A stretch of 35,833 nucleotides of DNA from Methylorubrum zatmanii (GTDB taxonomy: Bacteria; Pseudomonadota; Alphaproteobacteria; Rhizobiales; Beijerinckiaceae). Location of the stretch: NCBI RefSeq assembly GCF_014845115.1, contig NZ_NKUI01000047.1:1-35833 (forward strand), written 5' to 3'. Numbering within the stretch: position 1 is the first letter of the stretch; every line of letters starts with the position of its first letter. A program made the translations under genes and the position numbers. Under the pieces are notes generated by a model. The model saw only the letters and a list, made by a program, of their open reading frames with translations, did not search any database and was not told the origin of the DNA. Below are positions 33,898-35,833 of the stretch, in pieces.

Positions 33898-34514
33898 TTG
33901 AAACGCTCCTCCAGCGCGTCGACGGCGGCGCGCGTCAGCACGAGCGTGTCGCGGCGCAGGATGTCGTAGACGTTGATGCCCTGCACGGGCAGCACGTCGA
34001 TCTTCGGGATGGCGCGGGCGGCGCGACCGAAGTTCTCATCGACCTCCGAACCGCCGATGATCAGCGCGCTCGACAGGCCGAGCTTCTCGAAGCGCTCGAT
34101 CATCGCCTTGGTCTTGTGGCTGTCGACCTTGATGTCGTCGACGACGATCAGGGTCGAGGCCTTGGCCTTGGTCGAGAGGGCGTGCTTGAGCGCCAGGGCA
34201 CGGACCTTCTTGGGCAGGTCGTGGCTGTGATCGCGCACCACCGGACCGAAGGCGCGACCGCCGCCGCGGAACTGCGGGGCGGACGCCGCGCCGTGACGGG
34301 CGTTGCCGGTGCCCTTCTGCTTGTACAGCTTCTTCGAGGTGCGATCGACATCCGAGCGGTTCTTGACCGCGTGGGTGCCGGCGCGCCGCTTGGCGAGCTG
34401 GTAGCGCACCATGCGCTGCAGGATGTCGGCGCGCGGCTCAAGGCCGAAGATCGCCTCGTTGAGCTCGACCGAGCCGGCGGAGCCGCCGTCGAGCGTGGTG
34501 ATATCGAGTTTCAT
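33894..34514 (-). CDS. rplD: 50S ribosomal protein L4
   Basis: A 206-residue L4: [40 protein letters not shown] and the [30 protein letters not shown] loop that reaches the tunnel. The ATG at 34514 overlaps the rplC stop (TGATG); a GTG one codon earlier is possible but less likely. L4 is an autoregulator in E. coli; I did not identify a leader target here. Confidence 0.97.
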   Translation of the reverse strand: MKLDITTLDGGSAGSVELNEAIFGLEPRADILQRMVRYQLAKRRAGTHAVKNRSDVDRTSKKLYKQKGTGNARHGAASAPQFRGGGRAFGPVVRDHSHDLPKKVRALALKHALSTKAKASTLIVVDDIKVDSHKTKAMIERFEKLGLSSALIIGGSEVDENFGRAARAIPKIDVLPVQGINVYDILRRDTLVLTRAAVDALEERFK

Positions 34515-35251
34515 CACGCGTTCTCCTCGGACGCCGGAGCCTCAGGGGCTGCCTCGACCTGGGCCGCGGCGGAACCGTTCTCACGGAACTTGCCCGGCAG
34601 CGGCAGGTCGGCAGGCAGCTTGCGCTTGACCGAGTCGCGAACCTGGATCCAACCGCCGGCCACGCCGGGGACGGCGCCCTCGACCAGGATCAGGCCGCGC
34701 TCCGGATCGGTGCGGACGACCTTGAGGTTCTGCGTGGTGACGCGCTCGACGCCCAGGTGACCCGGCATCTTCTTGTTCTTGAAGGTCTTGCCCGGATCCT
34801 GGCGGCCACCGGTCGAACCGATCGAACGGTGGGAGATCGACACGCCGTGGGTGGCGCGCAGACCGCCGAAGTTCCAGCGCTTCATACCGCCGGCGAAGCC
34901 CTTACCCGTGGTGGTGCCCGTCACGTCGACGAACTGACCCGGGATGAAGTGGTCGGCGGTGATCTCGGCGCCCACCGGAATCAGCGCGTCCTCGGACACG
35001 CGGAACTCGGCGAGCTTCTTCTTCGGCTCGACCTTGGCGACCGCGAAGCGACCGCGCTCGGCCGCCGACACGTTCTTCACCTTGGCCTTGCCCACGCCGA
35101 CCTGGAGGGCAACGTAGCCATCCTTCTCGGTGGTGCGGTGTGCCACAACCTGGCACTGATCGATTTGAAGCACGGTAACCGGCACGTGCTCGCCTGCGTC
35201 TGTGAAGACGCGGGTCATGCCGACCTTCCGTGCGATGACGCCTGAGCGCAT
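34514..35251 (-). CDS. rplC: 50S ribosomal protein L3
   Basis: A 245-residue L3: [29 protein letters not shown], the [35 protein letters not shown] core loop and an alphaproteobacterial Ala/Glu-rich C-terminal tail (about 225-245). Confidence 0.98.
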   Translation of the reverse strand: MRSGVIARKVGMTRVFTDAGEHVPVTVLQIDQCQVVAHRTTEKDGYVALQVGVGKAKVKNVSAAERGRFAVAKVEPKKKLAEFRVSEDALIPVGAEITADHFIPGQFVDVTGTTTGKGFAGGMKRWNFGGLRATHGVSISHRSIGSTGGRQDPGKTFKNKKMPGHLGVERVTTQNLKVVRTDPERGLILVEGAVPGVAGGWIQVRDSVKRKLPADLPLPGKFRENGSAAAQVEAAPEAPASEENA

Positions 35252-35301
35252 AGGTCTCTCCCTCGCGCGATGAAACGGTAAGCTCTAAATCCAGCGCGGA
35301 C

Positions 35302-35610
35302 TTAGAGCTTGATCTCCACGTCCACGCCAGCGGCGAGGTCGAGCTTCATCAGCGCGTCCACGGTCTGCGGCGTCGGGTCGACGATATCGAGCACCCGCTT
35401 GTGCGTGCGCATCTCGAATTGCTCGCGCGACTTCTTATCAATGTGAGGCGAGCGGTTCACCGTGAACTTCTCGATATGCGTCGGCAGAGGGATCGGGCCC
35501 CGGATCTGCGCACCGGTGCGGCGCGCGGTGGAGACGATCTCCTTGGTGGAGGCATCGAGAATGCGATGATCGAACGCCTTGAGGCGAATGCGGATGTTCT
35601 GACCGTTCAT
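35302..35610 (-). CDS. rpsJ: 30S ribosomal protein S10
   Basis: A 102-residue S10 starting [19 protein letters not shown], with [35 protein letters not shown]. The ATG at 35610 is the family start. It is first of the S10 genes and lies 85 bases after tuf, so it may be read from the tuf/str operon. Confidence 0.98.
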
Positions 35611-35695
35611 GACCTGACCTCGGCGGAAACGTTGGAAGGGCGGGCGCGAGGGCCCGCCCCTCTTCGTCCCCTGTCGATGATGCCTGCGGTGGCGG

Positions 35696-35833
<138 letters not shown>

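Overview
The window looks like a chromosomal segment of an alphaproteobacterium of the Methylobacterium/Methylorubrum type. The evidence is the alphaproteobacterial gene order and protein sequences of a long S10-spc-alpha ribosomal protein cluster on the minus strand, the very GC-rich coding style, a short-LID adenylate kinase and a two-cysteine OhrR. The genus is an inference; no 16S gene is present.

Region 1 (about 1-9298) is a horizontally acquired island, visibly less GC-rich than the rest. It starts with a 3' remnant of a small heat shock protein gene and two tandem yfdX genes, an arrangement known from transmissible heat/stress-resistance islands. An IS5-family (IS427-group) insertion sequence of 861 bp follows. 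Next is a CBASS antiphage locus: a minus-strand capH-capP regulator/protease pair, then, divergently, a small DUF2188 gene and the tightly overlapping genes cap6 (TRIP13-like AAA+), a probable second HORMA gene (cap8-like), cap7 (HORMA), a CD-NTase and nucC. These fit a type III CBASS whose nucleotide signal activates the NucC DNase. A tyrosine integrase gene points back at this operon. The island ends inside radC, which is cut just after its HNHP metal-binding motif, so radC is the probable integration site.

Region 2 (about 9299-19300) is ordinary host chromosome: truncated radC, map, a zinc-finger protein, a FAD monooxygenase, tRNA-Leu(UAA), a PAP2-family membrane protein, a diguanylate cyclase, a small hypothetical protein, an SNase-like secreted nuclease, a small secreted protein, an ABC ATPase, a Nudix hydrolase and an OhrR-type MarR regulator.

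Region 3 (about 19319-35833) is the ribosomal protein cluster read right to left: tuf (partial), rpsJ, rplC, rplD, rplW, rplB, rpsS, rplV, rpsC, rplP, rpmC, rpsQ; then a 516-base gap with a strong terminator; then rplN, rplX, rplE, rpsN, rpsH, rplF, rplR, rpsE, rpmD, rplO, secY, adk; then two tandem terminators and a promoter; then rpsM, rpsK, an unexpected metallo-beta-lactamase-fold gene, rpoA and rplQ, closed by a terminator. The sequence therefore suggests three transcription units rather than one.

The most interesting part is the CBASS locus. Its protease regulator CapP ends abruptly at the insertion sequence, and an intrinsic terminator lies between the regulated promoter and the core defence genes, so its control may be altered.
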